From Streptomyces misionensis (GTDB taxonomy: Bacteria; Actinomycetota; Actinomycetes; Streptomycetales; Streptomycetaceae), in contig NZ_FNTD01000004.1 in assembly GCF_900104815.1 (NCBI RefSeq), positions 5,765,001 to 5,829,000 of the forward strand: a stretch of DNA of 64,000 bases, given 5' to 3'. Position 1 is the stretch's first letter, and each line of letters opens with the position of its first letter. Under the pieces are notes generated by a model. It saw only the letters and a list, made by a program, of their open reading frames with translations. It was not told where the DNA came from and searched no databases. This document shows, piece after piece, positions 56,406-64,000 of the stretch. The position numbers and the translations under genes are program-made.

Positions 56406-57896
56406 ATGACCTCCTCTTCTTCCCCTTCCCAGGACGCCAAGCGCCTCGCGCACGCCTACCCCGAGGGTCTTCGGGCCGATGCCCTGATGGAAGAGGACGT
56501 CGCCTGGAGCCACGAGATCGACGGCGAGCGGGACGGAGACCAGTTCGACCGGTCCGAGCGCGCGGCCCTGCGCCGCGTGGTGGGCCTGTCCACCGAGCTG
56601 GAGGACGTCACCGAGGTCGAGTACCGGCAGCTCCGCCTGGAGCGGGTCGTGCTCGTCGGCGTGTGGACCACCGGCACCGCACAGGACGCGGACAACTCCC
56701 TCGCGGAGCTGGCCGCCCTCGCGGAGACCGCGGGCGCGCTCGTGCTCGACGGCGTCATCCAGCGCCGCGACAAGCCCGACGCGGCCACCTACATCGGTTC
56801 CGGCAAGGCCGCCGAGCTGCGCGACATCGTCCTCGAGACCGGCGCGGACACCGTGATCTGCGACGGTGAGCTGAGCCCCGGCCAGCTGATCCAGCTGGAG
56901 GACGTCGTCAAGGTCAAGGTCATCGACCGTACGGCCCTGATCCTCGACATCTTCGCCCAGCACGCCAAGTCCCGCGAGGGCAAGGCGCAGGTCGCGCTCG
57001 CCCAGATGCAGTACATGCTGCCGAGGCTGCGCGGCTGGGGCCAGTCGCTGTCCCGGCAGATGGGCGGCGGCCGCGGTGGCCTCGCCACGCGTGGTCCCGG
57101 CGAGACCAAGATCGAGACGGACCGGCGCCGGATCCGCGAGAAGATGGCGAAGATGCGCCGGGAGATCGCGGACATGAAGACCGGCCGCGAGATCAAGCGC
57201 CAGGAGCGCCGCCGCAACAAGGTGCCCTCCGTCGCCATCGCGGGCTACACCAACGCCGGCAAGTCCTCCCTGCTCAACCGGCTCACCGGCGCGGGCGTCC
57301 TGGTCGAGAACGCGCTGTTCGCGACCCTGGACCCGACCGTGCGCCGCGCGGAGACCCCGAGCGGGCGGCTGTACACCCTGGCGGACACCGTCGGCTTCGT
57401 CCGGCACCTGCCCCACCACCTGGTCGAGGCGTTCCGCTCCACCATGGAGGAGGTCGGCGACTCCGACCTGATCCTGCACGTGGTGGACGGCTCGCACCCC
57501 GTCCCGGAGGAGCAGCTGGCCGCCGTGCGCGAGGTCATCCGGGACGTCGGCGCCACCGACGTGCCCGAGATCGTCGTGATCAACAAGGCGGACGCCGCCG
57601 ACCCGCTGGTCCTCCAGCGGCTGCTCAGGGTCGAGAAGCGCGCCATCGCGGTCTCGGCCCGCACCGGCCAGGGCATCGCCGAACTGCTCGCCCTGATCGA
57701 CGACGAGCTGCCCCGCCCCTCGGTCGAGATCGAGGCGCTGGTGCCGTACACCCACGGCAAGCTCGTCGCCCGCGCCCACACCGAGGGCGAGGTGATCTCC
57801 GAGGAGCACACCGCGGAGGGCACCCTGCTCAAGGTCCGGGTGCACGAGGAGCTGGCCTCGGACCTGGCGCCGTACACGCCCATCTCCGCGGGCTGA
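56406..57896 (+). CDS. hflX: HflX: ribosome-associated GTPase
   Basis: The product has 496 residues from ATG 56406 (AAGGA upstream). It has the N-terminal HflX domain with YIGSGKAAELRDIVLETGADTVI, a coiled region with GGRGGLATRGPGETKIETDRR, and a G domain with G1 GYTNAGKSSLLNRLTGAG (K286), G3 DTVGF and G4 NKAD. A C-terminal extension follows. HflX splits stalled 70S ribosomes under heat or antibiotic stress; in mycobacteria it contributes to macrolide tolerance (known). It is last gene of the conserved recA-hflX core. A strong terminator follows. Confidence 0.95.
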   Translation: MTSSSSPSQDAKRLAHAYPEGLRADALMEEDVAWSHEIDGERDGDQFDRSERAALRRVVGLSTELEDVTEVEYRQLRLERVVLVGVWTTGTAQDADNSLAELAALAETAGALVLDGVIQRRDKPDAATYIGSGKAAELRDIVLETGADTVICDGELSPGQLIQLEDVVKVKVIDRTALILDIFAQHAKSREGKAQVALAQMQYMLPRLRGWGQSLSRQMGGGRGGLATRGPGETKIETDRRRIREKMAKMRREIADMKTGREIKRQERRRNKVPSVAIAGYTNAGKSSLLNRLTGAGVLVENALFATLDPTVRRAETPSGRLYTLADTVGFVRHLPHHLVEAFRSTMEEVGDSDLILHVVDGSHPVPEEQLAAVREVIRDVGATDVPEIVVINKADAADPLVLQRLLRVEKRAIAVSARTGQGIAELLALIDDELPRPSVEIEALVPYTHGKLVARAHTEGEVISEEHTAEGTLLKVRVHEELASDLAPYTPISAG

Positions 57897-57910
57897 CCCA
57901 CCGCGACACC

Positions 57911-57942
57911 AAGGCCCGCCACCCCTCGGGGTGGCGGGCCTT
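57911..57942. terminator. Bidirectional terminator between hflX and the trypsin-like gene
   Basis: The 14-bp stem AAGGCCCGCCACCC / GGGTGGCGGGCCTT has loop CTCG, 15 nt after the hflX stop and 47 nt from the convergent protease stop. A and T pairs at the base suit both directions. Confidence 0.85.
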
Positions 57943-57988
57943 CGTCATGGTGCGGCCGTGGCCGGCGCCGCCTCGGCGTTCGACCGGG

Positions 57989-59218
57989 CTACCGCCCGGC
58001 GAACTTCTCGCTCACCGACTGGTACACGCCCTTGGCGACGTCGCCCAGCCGGGGACCCGCCAGCCAGCCCGCGGTCACCGGGCCGATCGAGGTGTTGGAC
58101 ACCAGCTTCGGCTTGCCGTCCGCACCGGTCTCCACCCAGCCGCCGCCGGAGGCGCCACCCGTCATCGAGCAGCCGATCCGGTACATCGTCGGGGCGGACC
58201 GGTCGATCGACAGCCGGCCCGGCCTGTCCTCGCACCGGTACAGCAGCTGACCGTCGTACGGCGGCGCCGCCGGGTACCCCGACGCCGTCATGGTCCGCAC
58301 CTTCGGCACGGCCGGCGCGTCGAAGTCCACCGGGAGCGCCCCGCCGACCGTCTCCTCCAGAGACTTGCCGCCGCTGCCCTGCTCCGGCGTCACATGGATG
58401 ACCGCGAAGTCGTACGGGGCACCGTTGCCGCCCGTCTCGCCGCCCTGGTCGATCCACTGCTGGGAGGTCTGCGCGGCATCCGCCCACCAGACGCCGTACG
58501 GGGCGATGTCGGACCGGGCGGCGTTCTGCAGCTGGTCGACGGACTTGGCCGCGTTGTTGTACGACGGCACGAAGGCGAGGTTGCGGTACCAGCCGCCGCT
58601 CCTGCCCGCGTGCACGCAGTGGCCCGCCGTCCAGACGAGGTTGGACTTGCCCGGGTGCGCCGGGTCCTCGACGACCGTGCCCGAGCACACCATGTGGCCC
58701 TCGGGGGAGTCGAAGAACACCTTGCCCGAGGTGGCCGCGTTCACGTGGTACGGCGCCGCGACCTGCCGCGCCCGCACCGGCGCCGGCGTCGGGTCGGTCA
58801 CGCCCTGGTCACCGGAGATGTCGTTGTCGTCGACGCCCTTGTCCGGGTCGCCCGCGTGCCGCATCCGGTTCGGGTCCCACAGGCCCTTGATGATCGGGTT
58901 GATGAAGTCGTTGGCCTCGCGCAGCCAGTCCTTCCTGTTCCAGTCCTTCCAGGCGCCGTTCTTCCACTTGTCGACGTCGATCCCGTGCTCCTTCAGCTTC
59001 TGCCTCAGGTCGTCCGGGATCCTGACCTTGCCGTCGCCGCTGCCCGCCGCGGCGGCGGAGGCGGACGGGTTGCCGTCGGCTTGGTCGTCGCCACCGCAGG
59101 CGGTGGCGGTCAGCGCCAGCGCCGAGGCGAGGGCGACCGCCGCCAGCGAGGACGAGGCGCGGCGGGTGCGACGGCCCCTCCCCTGCCGGGCGGTGGACGA
59201 CGGCCGTATGGATCGCAT
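57989..59218 (-). CDS. Trypsin-like serine peptidase, lipoprotein
   Basis: The product has 409 residues from ATG 59218. The basic N-region (RQGRGRRTRR) and a hydrophobic core end in TATAC with C41 as probable lipidated Cys. A Trp/Lys-rich linker follows, then a chymotrypsin-fold domain with H200 (WTAGHCV), D270 (YDFAVI) and S357 (GGASGGGW), a complete triad. Several Cys could form disulfides. A cell-surface protease anchored in the membrane; the substrate is unknown. It converges with hflX. Confidence 0.86.
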   Translation of the reverse strand: MRSIRPSSTARQGRGRRTRRASSSLAAVALASALALTATACGGDDQADGNPSASAAAAGSGDGKVRIPDDLRQKLKEHGIDVDKWKNGAWKDWNRKDWLREANDFINPIIKGLWDPNRMRHAGDPDKGVDDNDISGDQGVTDPTPAPVRARQVAAPYHVNAATSGKVFFDSPEGHMVCSGTVVEDPAHPGKSNLVWTAGHCVHAGRSGGWYRNLAFVPSYNNAAKSVDQLQNAARSDIAPYGVWWADAAQTSQQWIDQGGETGGNGAPYDFAVIHVTPEQGSGGKSLEETVGGALPVDFDAPAVPKVRTMTASGYPAAPPYDGQLLYRCEDRPGRLSIDRSAPTMYRIGCSMTGGASGGGWVETGADGKPKLVSNTSIGPVTAGWLAGPRLGDVAKGVYQSVSEKFAGR

Positions 59219-59479
59219 GCTCTTGACTCCCCGTGTGAAGACGGAACTCGGCGCTCGGCCGTGACACCCGCCGCCCGCCGACGGCGAGTTCGGACCGGTG
59301 CCACGACCTTCGGAACGGCATCACACCCTATGCGTTCGCCATGGGCGACTCCCGCCGGAACGGCAACGGTTTCGCTACGAGCGCGCCCCGCCGACGCGCA
59401 TCGATCCGGAGGAAAGCCGTAACCCGGCGCGCGATGAACGGTTGTAGGCGATGGGTGCACAGCGGGAGGGCAGCGAGTC

Positions 59480-60970
59480 GTGGCCGTTACGGAGTCGAGG
59501 GCGGAAGACGCGCACGAGGGGATCCTGCGGCGCCAGTCGGCGCGCGAGTCCTCGGCGCGCACCTATGCGCGGGCCCTGCCCATCGTGCCGGTGCGGGCGC
59601 GGGGGCTCACCATCGAGGGCGCCGACGGCCGCCGCTACCTGGACTGCCTCTCCGGTGCCGGCACCCTCGCCCTCGGCCACAACCACCCGGTGGTGTTGCA
59701 GGCCATCCGCCAAGTCCTGGACTCCGGCGCCCCGTTGACCGTCCTGGACCTCGCGACACCGGTCAAGGACGCCTTCGTCACCGAACTGTTCCGAACCCTG
59801 CCGCCGGGCCTCGCGGACCGGGCCCGCGTGCAGTTCTGCGGACCGGCCGGCACGGACGCCGTGGAGGCCGCGCTCAAACTGGTGCGGACCGCGACCGGGC
59901 GCGGCGCGATCCTCGCCTTCACCGGCGCGTACCACGGCATGACCGCCGGCGCCCTCGCCGTCTCCGGCGGTGCGCGGGAGGCCCGGGCCGTCCGGCTGCC
60001 CTACCCGCAGGACTACCGCTGCCCGTTCGGCGTCGGCGGCCCGCGCGGCGCCGAACTCGGCGCCCGCTGGATGGAGTCGCTCCTGGACGACCCCAAGTCC
60101 GGTGTGCCGCTGCCCGCCGGGATGATCCTCGAACCGGTGCAGGGCGAGGGCGGGGTGCTCCCGGCCCCGGACGACTGGCTGCGCCGGATGCGCCGGATCA
60201 CCGCGGACCGGGGCGTCCCGCTGATCGCCGACGAGGTGCAGACCGGCGTGGGCCGCACCGGCGCCTTCTGGGCCGTCGACCACAGCGGGATCACCCCCGA
60301 CGTCATGGTGCTGTCCAAGGCCATCGGCGGCAGCCTCCCGCTGGCCGTGCTCGTCTACCGCGACGACCTCGACGTCTGGGAACCCGGCGCCCACGCGGGC
60401 ACCTTCCGCGGCAACCAGCTGGCCATGGCCGCGGGGACCGCGACGCTGTCGTACGTCCGGGAGAACGGGCTCGCCGAGCGGGCGGGGCGGCTGGGCGCCC
60501 GGATGCTGGCGCGACTCCGGTCGGACATCGGCGCGTTGGCGTGCGTGGGCGAGGTGCGGGGGCGGGGGCTGATGATCGGGGTGGAGATGGTGGAGCCGGC
60601 TGCCGACGGGCCGGCCCGCGGGGCGGGCGACGCCTTGGGCACGGAAACCGGGCCGCGCGGCGGGGACTTCGCCGCGCACGGCCCGTACCCGCCGCCACCC
60701 GGACCGGAGCCCGCCCGGAACCCGTGCCCCGCCGCGCCCGAACTCGCCGCGGCCGTACGGCGGGAGTGCCTGCGGCGCGGGCTCATCGTGGAACTCGGCG
60801 GCCGGCACGGCGCCGTGGTCCGGCTGCTGCCCCCGCTCACGATCAGCGACGAACAGGCGACGGCCGTACTGGACCGGCTGACCGACGCGGTGGCGACGGT
60901 GGCCCGCGACCACGAGACCTGCGGCCCGCCCGGGCCCAGACGAGGGGACGCGGCGCCGTGCCGGGGGTGA
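59480..60970 (+). CDS. Class III PLP aminotransferase, diaminobutyrate-2-oxoglutarate type
   Basis: The product has 496 residues from GTG 59480 (GGGAGGG upstream). It is a fold-type I aminotransferase with FCGPAGTDAVEAALKL, the YHGMT motif, EPVQGEGG, IADEVQTGVGRTG and the PLP Lys in VLSKAIGGSLPLAV. It resembles RhbA/EctB enzymes that make L-2,4-diaminobutyrate from aspartate semialdehyde. A ~55-residue low-complexity insertion (Gly/Pro/Ala, near residues 375-420) splits the C-terminal domain. With the downstream IucA-like and GNAT genes it forms an NIS siderophore locus. Confidence 0.86.
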   Translation: MAVTESRAEDAHEGILRRQSARESSARTYARALPIVPVRARGLTIEGADGRRYLDCLSGAGTLALGHNHPVVLQAIRQVLDSGAPLTVLDLATPVKDAFVTELFRTLPPGLADRARVQFCGPAGTDAVEAALKLVRTATGRGAILAFTGAYHGMTAGALAVSGGAREARAVRLPYPQDYRCPFGVGGPRGAELGARWMESLLDDPKSGVPLPAGMILEPVQGEGGVLPAPDDWLRRMRRITADRGVPLIADEVQTGVGRTGAFWAVDHSGITPDVMVLSKAIGGSLPLAVLVYRDDLDVWEPGAHAGTFRGNQLAMAAGTATLSYVRENGLAERAGRLGARMLARLRSDIGALACVGEVRGRGLMIGVEMVEPAADGPARGAGDALGTETGPRGGDFAAHGPYPPPPGPEPARNPCPAAPELAAAVRRECLRRGLIVELGGRHGAVVRLLPPLTISDEQATAVLDRLTDAVATVARDHETCGPPGPRRGDAAPCRG

Positions 60971-61344
60971 CGGCGCCCGGCCGGCCCGGCACGACCGCGC
61001 CCGGCGGGTCCGGGGCGACCGTGCCGCGCCGTGCCGGGACACCCGGTCCGCCGCGGGACGCGGTCACCCCGGCCCCGCCCCGCGGCTCCGACGGCCACGG
61101 TGCGCCGGCCCGTCGAGGCGGTCCGGCGCCGCGCGCGGCCTGAGGGGCGCGACCGGCACGCTCGACCGCCCGAGGACGGGACCCGCGGCGCGTCCCGGAG
61201 CCCCGCGAGGGCAACCCGCCGCCCGCGCCGTCCGACCGCTCCGGGCCGAGCCCCGCCCCGGACCGCGCGGGGCCACCCTCCGAAGCCGCCCGTCCGACCC
61301 GCCCTCCAGACCGCTCCGTCATCCGCCCCGCCCCAAGGAACCCC
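60971..61344 (+). other. 374-bp spacer inside the NIS locus without a convincing gene
   Basis: Extremely GC-rich sequence. A frame starting GTGA-overlapped at 60967 and ending at 61143 would encode 58 Gly/Pro/Arg/Ala residues. Another, at 61031-61348, is Arg/Pro-rich. Both look like composition artefacts. AAGGA before 61345 is the ribosome site of the next gene. I see no iron box or clear promoter. Confidence 0.6.
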
Positions 61345-63222
61345 ATGAACGCCACCCCCGCCCCCGAGGAACACGGAGCGTCCGGCTCCCGTGCCCCCGT
61401 CGCCGAGTCGGTTCCGCAGCAGCGCAGACGGCACGCGGACCCCGCCCGGCGGACCGAACCCGGCGCCGACGCGCTGGACGATCGCGAACCGGGTGCCGCG
61501 GCGCAGTCCGCCGCCCTGGAGAACCTGCTGCGCTGCTGGGTCCGCGAGACCGGTCTGCGCGCCCCCGCCGACGGCACCCTGCGCATCCCGCTCCCCGCCA
61601 GCGGTGCCGGTCTGCTCGTCCCGGTCCGCTACTGGTCCCCGACCGGCTGGCACCGCTTCGGACCGCCCCGGCTCGCCGAGGCGCCCGAGGCCGCCCCGCC
61701 CGTCGACGCCGTCACCCTCGCGGCGCTGCTCACCAGGGAGGGCCCCGCCGCCGACGACGGCGACCTCGTGGCCCGGGTCGCCGACAGCCTGCGCCGCACC
61801 GCCACCTTCATCCGCGACCGGCGCGAGCACCCCGCCGACGGCCCCGACCTCTTCCTCAGCGCCGAACAGGCCCTCCTCCTCGGCCACCCCCTGCACCCGA
61901 CGCCCAAGAGCCGGGAGGGACTGACCGAGGGGGAGGCCGCACTGTACTCACCGGAGTCGCGCGGAGCCTTTCCGCTGCACTGGATGGCCGTGGCCCCCGC
62001 CCTGCTCGCCACCGACTCGGCCTGGACCGAGCGCGGGCGCCCCGTCCCCGCCGACCGCCTCACCCGGCACCTCGCGGGCATCGCGCTGCCCCTGCCCGAC
62101 GGCGACACCGCCCTGCCCCTGCACCCCTGGCAGGCCCGCGAGGTACGGCACCGCCCGGCCGTCGCCGCCCTGCTCGACTCGGGACTGCTCAGGGACCTCG
62201 GACCGCACGGACCCGCCTGGCACCCCACCTCCTCCGTCCGCACCGTCCACCGCTGCGGCGCCCCCGCGATGCTCAAGCTGTCGCTCGGCCTGCGGATCAC
62301 CAACTCCCGCCGGGAGAACCTGCGCAAGGAACTGCGCCGCGGCGTCGAGGTGCACCGGCTGCTGCGCACCGGACTGTCCAGGCAGTGGGCCGCCGCGCAC
62401 CCCGGTTTCGACATCGTGCGCGACCCGGCGTGGCTCGCCGTGGACGACCCGGACGGCCGGCCCGTGCCCGGACTGGACGTCGTGATCCGGCACAACCCGT
62501 TCACCCCGGCCGACGACGCCGGCTGCCTCGCCGGGCTCGTCTCGCCCCGGCCGCTCGCCGAACCGGCCCCCGGCACCGCGGCCGGCGGGCCTCCGCCGGC
62601 CATGCGGTCCCGGCTGTCCGTGCTGGTGGCGCGGCTCGCCGTGCGCACCGGCCGGCCCCCGACCGCCGTCGCCGCCGAGTGGTTCCTGCGCTATCTGGAA
62701 CAGGTCGTCCGCCCGGTGTTCTGGCTGGACGCGGAGGCCGGCGTCGCCCTCGAAGCCCACCAGCAGAACACCCTGGTCCTGCTCGACGGCGACGGCTGGC
62801 CCGCGGGCGGCCGCTACCGCGACAACCAGGGCTACTACTTCCGCGAGTCCCGGCGCGCCGAACTCGCCGCCCGGCTGCCCGGCATCGGCGAGCACAGCGA
62901 CACCTTCGTGGCGGACGAGGTCGCCGACGAACGCCTCGCCTACTACCTCGCCGTCAACAACGTCCTCGGCCTGATCGGCGCCTTCGGCTCCCAGCACCTC
63001 GCCGACGAGCGGCTGCTCCTCGCCGCCTTCCGCCGCTTCCTGGCCGGCCTCGCCACCGGACCCGCGGCCCTGCGCACCCCCGTGCCCGGCCGGCTGCTCG
63101 ACTCGCCCACCCTGCGCTGCAAGGCCAATCTGCTGACGCGGCTGCACGGCATGGACGAACTCGTCGGCCCGGTCGACACCCAGTCCGTCTACGTCACCAT
63201 CGACAACCCCCTGCACCCTTGA
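61345..63222 (+). CDS. IucA/IucC-family NRPS-independent siderophore synthetase
   Basis: The product has 625 residues from ATG 61345. After ~50 disordered residues comes the synthetase: GHPLHPTPKSREGL (nucleotide-binding start), LPLHPWQARE, TSSVRTV, KLSLGLRITNSRREN, EAHQQNTLVLL and RDNQGYYFRES, followed by the FhuF-like C-terminal part. It joins a carboxylate such as citrate or succinate to an amine or hydroxylamine with ATP. Only one synthetase is present, so a symmetrical citrate product would need this enzyme to act twice or a second enzyme elsewhere. GNAT gene 31 bp downstream. Confidence 0.92.
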   Translation: MNATPAPEEHGASGSRAPVAESVPQQRRRHADPARRTEPGADALDDREPGAAAQSAALENLLRCWVRETGLRAPADGTLRIPLPASGAGLLVPVRYWSPTGWHRFGPPRLAEAPEAAPPVDAVTLAALLTREGPAADDGDLVARVADSLRRTATFIRDRREHPADGPDLFLSAEQALLLGHPLHPTPKSREGLTEGEAALYSPESRGAFPLHWMAVAPALLATDSAWTERGRPVPADRLTRHLAGIALPLPDGDTALPLHPWQAREVRHRPAVAALLDSGLLRDLGPHGPAWHPTSSVRTVHRCGAPAMLKLSLGLRITNSRRENLRKELRRGVEVHRLLRTGLSRQWAAAHPGFDIVRDPAWLAVDDPDGRPVPGLDVVIRHNPFTPADDAGCLAGLVSPRPLAEPAPGTAAGGPPPAMRSRLSVLVARLAVRTGRPPTAVAAEWFLRYLEQVVRPVFWLDAEAGVALEAHQQNTLVLLDGDGWPAGGRYRDNQGYYFRESRRAELAARLPGIGEHSDTFVADEVADERLAYYLAVNNVLGLIGAFGSQHLADERLLLAAFRRFLAGLATGPAALRTPVPGRLLDSPTLRCKANLLTRLHGMDELVGPVDTQSVYVTIDNPLHP

Positions 63223-63253
63223 GCCACTTCGTCAGCGCAGAGCGGAGCGCACC

Positions 63254-63847
63254 GTGTCTCCCACCCTCGCGGCCACCGATCTCCTCGACCGCCTCCACGA
63301 CTGGGGTCCCGTGCACACCCCCGTCGGCGTCTTCCGGTTGACGCCCGTCCTGCTCGACCGGGACCTGCCCCTGGTGCACGGCTGGATGTGCGACCCCGCC
63401 GTCGCCGAGTTCTGGGAACTGGCCGGGCCCCGCCGCCTGACCGAGGAGCACGTGCGGGCCCAACTCGACGGCGAAGGACGCAGCGTGCCCTGCCTGGGCG
63501 TGCTGGACGGCACCCCGATGAGCTACTGGGAGATCTACCGCGCGGACCTGGACCCGCTCGCCCGCCACTGCCCGGTCGGGCCGCACGACACCGGGATCCA
63601 CCTGCTCCTCGGCGGCGCCGGGGACCGGGGCCGGGGACTGGGCTCCGCCCTGCTCCGGGCCGTGGCCGACCTCGTCCTGGACCGGCGGCCGCACTGCGCG
63701 CGGGTCGTGGCGGAACCGGACCTGCGCAACACCCCGTCCGTCGCCGCGTTCCTGCGGGCCGGCTTCCGGTACGCGGCCGAGGCCGACCTGCCCGGCAAGC
63801 GGGCCGCGTTGATGATCAGGGACCGGGAGCTGCGCGATGTGCTGTAG
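63254..63847 (+). CDS. GNAT acyltransferase of siderophore biosynthesis (IucB/RhbD-like)
   Basis: The product has 197 residues from GTG 63254. It has the Acetyltransf_8-type sequence: MSYWEIYRADLDPLARHCPV, PHDTGIHLLLGGAGDRGRGLGSALLRAVADLV (acyl-CoA loop), and VAEPDLRNTPSVAAFLRAGFRY. Such enzymes acylate an N-hydroxy or primary amine of the siderophore precursor. No lysine or diamine N-monooxygenase gene is seen here, so the acceptor could be a non-hydroxylated amine or come from another locus. It is last gene of the NIS unit. Confidence 0.87.
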   Translation: MSPTLAATDLLDRLHDWGPVHTPVGVFRLTPVLLDRDLPLVHGWMCDPAVAEFWELAGPRRLTEEHVRAQLDGEGRSVPCLGVLDGTPMSYWEIYRADLDPLARHCPVGPHDTGIHLLLGGAGDRGRGLGSALLRAVADLVLDRRPHCARVVAEPDLRNTPSVAAFLRAGFRYAAEADLPGKRAALMIRDRELRDVL

Positions 63848-63924
63848 CGACACGTGATCGGGGGGTCACCACGGGTGGGAACGGCATCCGTTTGTCGGTG
63901 CCGGGCCGTAGGGTTGGTCGGGCT

Positions 63925-64000
63925 ATGACGAAGCCCTCACTCTCCGAACTCCTGCATGCCGCCGTCACCGCCGTCGGCGGCACGGAGCGCCCCGGCCAGG
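63925..64000 (+). CDS. ATP-dependent DinG-type helicase, 5' end only
   Basis: ATG 63925 opens a frame MTKPSLSELLHAAVTAVGGT that runs off the window end. This N-terminus is what I remember for the Streptomyces DinG/XPD-like DNA helicase beside the NIS genes. Only 25 codons are visible, so the call rests on recall and needs the next sequence. Confidence 0.6.
   Translation, partial: MTKPSLSELLHAAVTAVGGTERPGQ

Noticed and set aside
60967..61143. A 58-codon frame overlapping the aminotransferase stop in the NIS locus
   Set aside because: Only Gly/Pro/Arg/Ala low complexity, no ribosome site, no recognisable family; probably GC artefact.

Overview
This window is chromosomal DNA of a Streptomyces species. 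GC content is very high, nearly all third codon positions are G or C, and the gene order matches what I remember of the Streptomyces coelicolor SCO5746-SCO5802 region. Locus names from that organism are recalled from memory and were not searched. The block from ftsK to hflX is also a conserved actinobacterial core, with a similar order in mycobacteria.

Layout. 1-3350: the 3' part of a 23S rRNA, a 5S rRNA with its terminator, a reduced DegT-type aminotransferase gene and a tRNA-Thr. 3396-12975: the osmotic stress locus osaC / osaA-osaB. It encodes a SigB-type anti-sigma/phosphatase protein, a giant soluble hybrid kinase with ten tandem 92-residue HAMP-type repeats, and a response regulator. 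13099-21498: ftsK, a RodZ-like protein, rimO-pgsA-cinA (start/stop overlaps), clgR and a Dps ferritin. 21583-29641: DNA repair genes nei and lhr, then a 46-bp tandem repeat, then araC-azlC-azlD. 29697-34619: an alpha/alpha-toroid-like protein, a DUF3046 protein, an AI-2E family exporter, and recA-recX with an SOS box and a DnaA box.

34732-44598: a cysteine dioxygenase/rhodanese operon preceded by a Cys-ending leader peptide, an FAD monooxygenase, the glutamate ABC importer gluABCD, the divergent glutamate-sensing pair gluR-gluK, and a TAXI-type binding protein that converges on and overlaps gluK. 44706-57896: a MazG-like protein, a MarR regulator, miaB, miaA, dapF, a RelA/SpoT homologue, an M1 peptidase, hflX and several small conserved proteins. 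57989-64000: a trypsin-like lipoprotein, a three-gene NRPS-independent siderophore (NIS) locus (aminotransferase, IucA/IucC synthetase, GNAT acyltransferase), and the first codons of a DinG-type helicase.

Most of the window is housekeeping or stress-response core. The least explained items are the stripped-down NIS locus, the orphan TAXI protein beside the glutamate sensor, a possible 55-codon ORF between osaC and osaA, the leader peptide before cysteine dioxygenase, and two short tandem-repeat arrays placed just upstream of genes. I see no insertion sequence, prophage, CRISPR array or integrated element.
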